This document shows positions 62,804 to 64,000 of a stretch of DNA of 64,000 bases, piece after piece. Positions within the stretch are counted from its first letter, which is position 1, and each line of letters starts with the position of its first letter. The DNA is from Betaproteobacteria bacterium LSUCC0117 (GTDB lineage: Bacteria > Pseudomonadota > Gammaproteobacteria > Burkholderiales > Burkholderiaceae_C). Location: assembly GCA_030441535.1 (NCBI GenBank), contig JAUJFZ010000005.1:1-64000 (forward strand). The letters run 5' to 3'. A program made the translations under genes and the position numbers. The notes below the pieces were generated by a model. That model worked only from the letters and a program-made list of their open reading frames with translations, was not told the DNA's origin and did not search any database.

Positions 62804-63781
62804 TTACTGGTTAGCAGCTTGCGCGGCTTTGATCAGATCGGCACCGATTTCGCCTTCAAACTGCTTCCACACGGGCAACATGGCGGCGCGCCATGCAGCC
62901 AAATCCTGCTTGCTCAGCTTCAACACTTTGGCCTTGTTTGCAGCGATAACTTTTGCCCGCTCTTCATCAGACCCGTTAATTGCAATGTCGTTACCGTGCT
63001 TGATAGACTCATCCATTGCTTTCTTCAAGCCCGCTTGAACGTCCTTTGGCAGACCATTCCACCAGCCGCTGTTGGTGATCACCATGTAGTCAATTACACC
63101 GTGCTCAGACTCCATGATGGCGGCTTGAACTTCGTGGAACTTCTTTGAATAGATGTTTGACCACGTGTTTTCTTGACCATCCACCACACCTGATTGCAGG
63201 GCTTGGTAAACCTCTGAGAACGCGAGTTTCTGGGGGTTTGCGCCAACAGCTTTGAACTGAGCTTCGATCACGTCCGAGGGCTGAATACGGAACTTCAAGC
63301 CTTTGGCGTCAGCAGGGTTGTTCAACGGGCGTGTAGCGGACAACTGCTTCATACCGTTGTGCATGTAACCCAGGCCCAAAATGCCCTTGCTGGTCATTGA
63401 GGTCAAGAGCGCCTGACCTTCTTTGCTGGCTTGAAAGCGGTCAACCGCTTGGATGTTGTCGAACAAGAAAGGCAAATCGAAGATTTGCAATTGCTTGGTG
63501 TACTTACCAAACTTGGCCAATGAGGGGGCGATGATCTGGACGTCTCCCAACAACAGGGCTTCCATTTCTTTGCCGTCACCGAACAACTGGCTGTTAGGGA
63601 ACACCTGCACTTCGACCTTACCGGGCAAGTACTTCTCTGCGAGTTCCTTGAACTTCAGGGCTGATTGGCCCTTGGGTGTTGCATCAGCCACCACGTGGCT
63701 GTACTTAACAATAATAGGGGCTGCCTGTGCGCTGACGCCCAGTGCCAACAACGCGCTAGCCAAAATTAGTTTTAATTTCAT
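62804..63781 (-). CDS. dctP: TRAP transporter substrate-binding protein
   Basis: 325-aa periplasmic binding protein. Signal peptide MKLKLILASALLALGVSAQA, then YSHVVADATPKGQSALKFKE and the carboxylate-clamp arginine in GLKFRIQPSD; the LAFSEVYQALQSGVVDGQEN block is a DctP signature. Family members bind C4-dicarboxylates or other organic acids. CGGAG lies 6 nt before the ATG. A TATATT box lies 40 nt upstream. Confidence 0.94.
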   Translation of the reverse strand: MKLKLILASALLALGVSAQAAPIIVKYSHVVADATPKGQSALKFKELAEKYLPGKVEVQVFPNSQLFGDGKEMEALLLGDVQIIAPSLAKFGKYTKQLQIFDLPFLFDNIQAVDRFQASKEGQALLTSMTSKGILGLGYMHNGMKQLSATRPLNNPADAKGLKFRIQPSDVIEAQFKAVGANPQKLAFSEVYQALQSGVVDGQENTWSNIYSKKFHEVQAAIMESEHGVIDYMVITNSGWWNGLPKDVQAGLKKAMDESIKHGNDIAINGSDEERAKVIAANKAKVLKLSKQDLAAWRAAMLPVWKQFEGEIGADLIKAAQAANQ

Positions 63782-64000
63782 GTAAGTCTCCGAGGATGTG
63801 AAAAATGCCGAACCGACAATATACCTGCCCTTGGTGCTTCTGCTTACTCAACGCCGCAAGAATCGGGTTTCCCCTTATGTCTAAGACAAACAAATCTGTC
63901 GCCGAGGCGTCATTGGTTAGTGTTTACCCTATATTTTGCGTTTTCGCGATGCGGAGCCCCGAACTGACAGGCAATTGACAGGTTCCTACCCCTAGACTCG
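63782..64000 (-). promoter_or_regulatory. Upstream region of dctP and right edge
   Basis: Non-coding 219 nt. On the minus strand TATATT near 63820 may be the dctP -10. On the plus strand GTTTACCCTATA (63921-63932) repeats the 54,066 motif and faces right, toward a gene outside the window. A plus-strand TTGACA (63976-63981) with a TAGACT near the edge may be part of a promoter going right. A short reading frame here is not accepted as a gene. Confidence 0.4.

Noticed and set aside
63800..63840. Sigma-54-like GG and GC pair near dctP
   Set aside because: The spacing between GG and GC is 7 instead of 10 nt.
63805..63978. 57-codon reading frame beginning MPNRQYTCPWCF with GAGGA upstream
   Set aside because: It lies within the dctP promoter region, contains odd codon use and no recognisable domain; chance is likely.
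1..64000. CRISPR arrays, insertion sequences, prophage genes, integrases
   Set aside because: No regular spaced repeats, transposase or integrase motifs were seen on reading.

Overview
This 64 kb window looks like ordinary chromosome from a betaproteobacterium of the order Burkholderiales. The pointers are a methionine synthase split into two genes with an SAH riboswitch before the second, the str operon order rpsL-rpsG-fusA (leader of tuf at the left edge), hemJ beside hemB, a GTP-type PEP carboxykinase, glnK-amtB behind a sigma-54 promoter, and protein sequences typical of that order. Base composition is moderate, coding is dense, and convergent neighbours often overlap. I see no transposase, integrase, phage gene, CRISPR array, tRNA or rRNA gene. 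I would not name a genus.

Layout. 1-3.6 kb: str operon on the minus strand, with an extended -10 promoter. 3.6-7.5 kb: minus-strand genes for a penicillin-binding protein, a small hydrolase, a [2Fe-2S] protein, a VanZ-like membrane protein and hemJ. 7.6-13.7 kb: plus-strand hemB, an SDR, radA, uppS, ilvE, a small zinc protein and a glycosyltransferase. 13.8-20.3 kb: a MarR-like regulator, a two-component system, ampG, a metallo-hydrolase, a TonB-like protein and xth. 20.3-29 kb: pyrE, gatCAB, and the cell-shape cluster mreBCD-mrdA. 29-36.8 kb: a TauE/SafE permease, a candidate structured RNA, a GMC oxidoreductase, mmsA with a divergent LysR regulator, a SLAC1-like channel and alanine racemase. 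36.9-44.1 kb: lplT, a DMT exporter, glcEF, recQ and a rhodanese. 44.2-48.8 kb: metH part 1, a LysE exporter, the SAH riboswitch and metH part 2. 49-53.6 kb: a frameshifted adhesin-like remnant, glnK-amtB and pckG. 53.6-64 kb: a small alanine-rich protein, a LysR regulator, dadA, an M14 peptidase, a flavin reductase, another DMT exporter, and a TRAP transporter operon ending in acetoacetyl-CoA synthetase.

The genes form several functional groups: translation (str genes, gatCAB), envelope growth and recycling (dacA-like, uppS, mreBCD-mrdA, ampG, alr, M14 peptidase), haem synthesis, nitrogen uptake under NtrC, SAH-sensing methionine regeneration, and uptake plus activation of a small organic acid. 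The most interesting non-routine observations are the chimeric, frameshifted adhesin/TolC-like remnant at 48,960-49,428; a structured RNA with 6S-like sequence at 29.87 kb; several genes whose -10 hexamer lies exactly 6 nt before ATG (possible leaderless mRNAs); xth and pyrE start codons that share bases; a hairpin placed between the TRAP binding-protein and permease genes; and a 12-bp palindrome-containing motif at two distant promoter regions. No clearly new multi-gene system was found.
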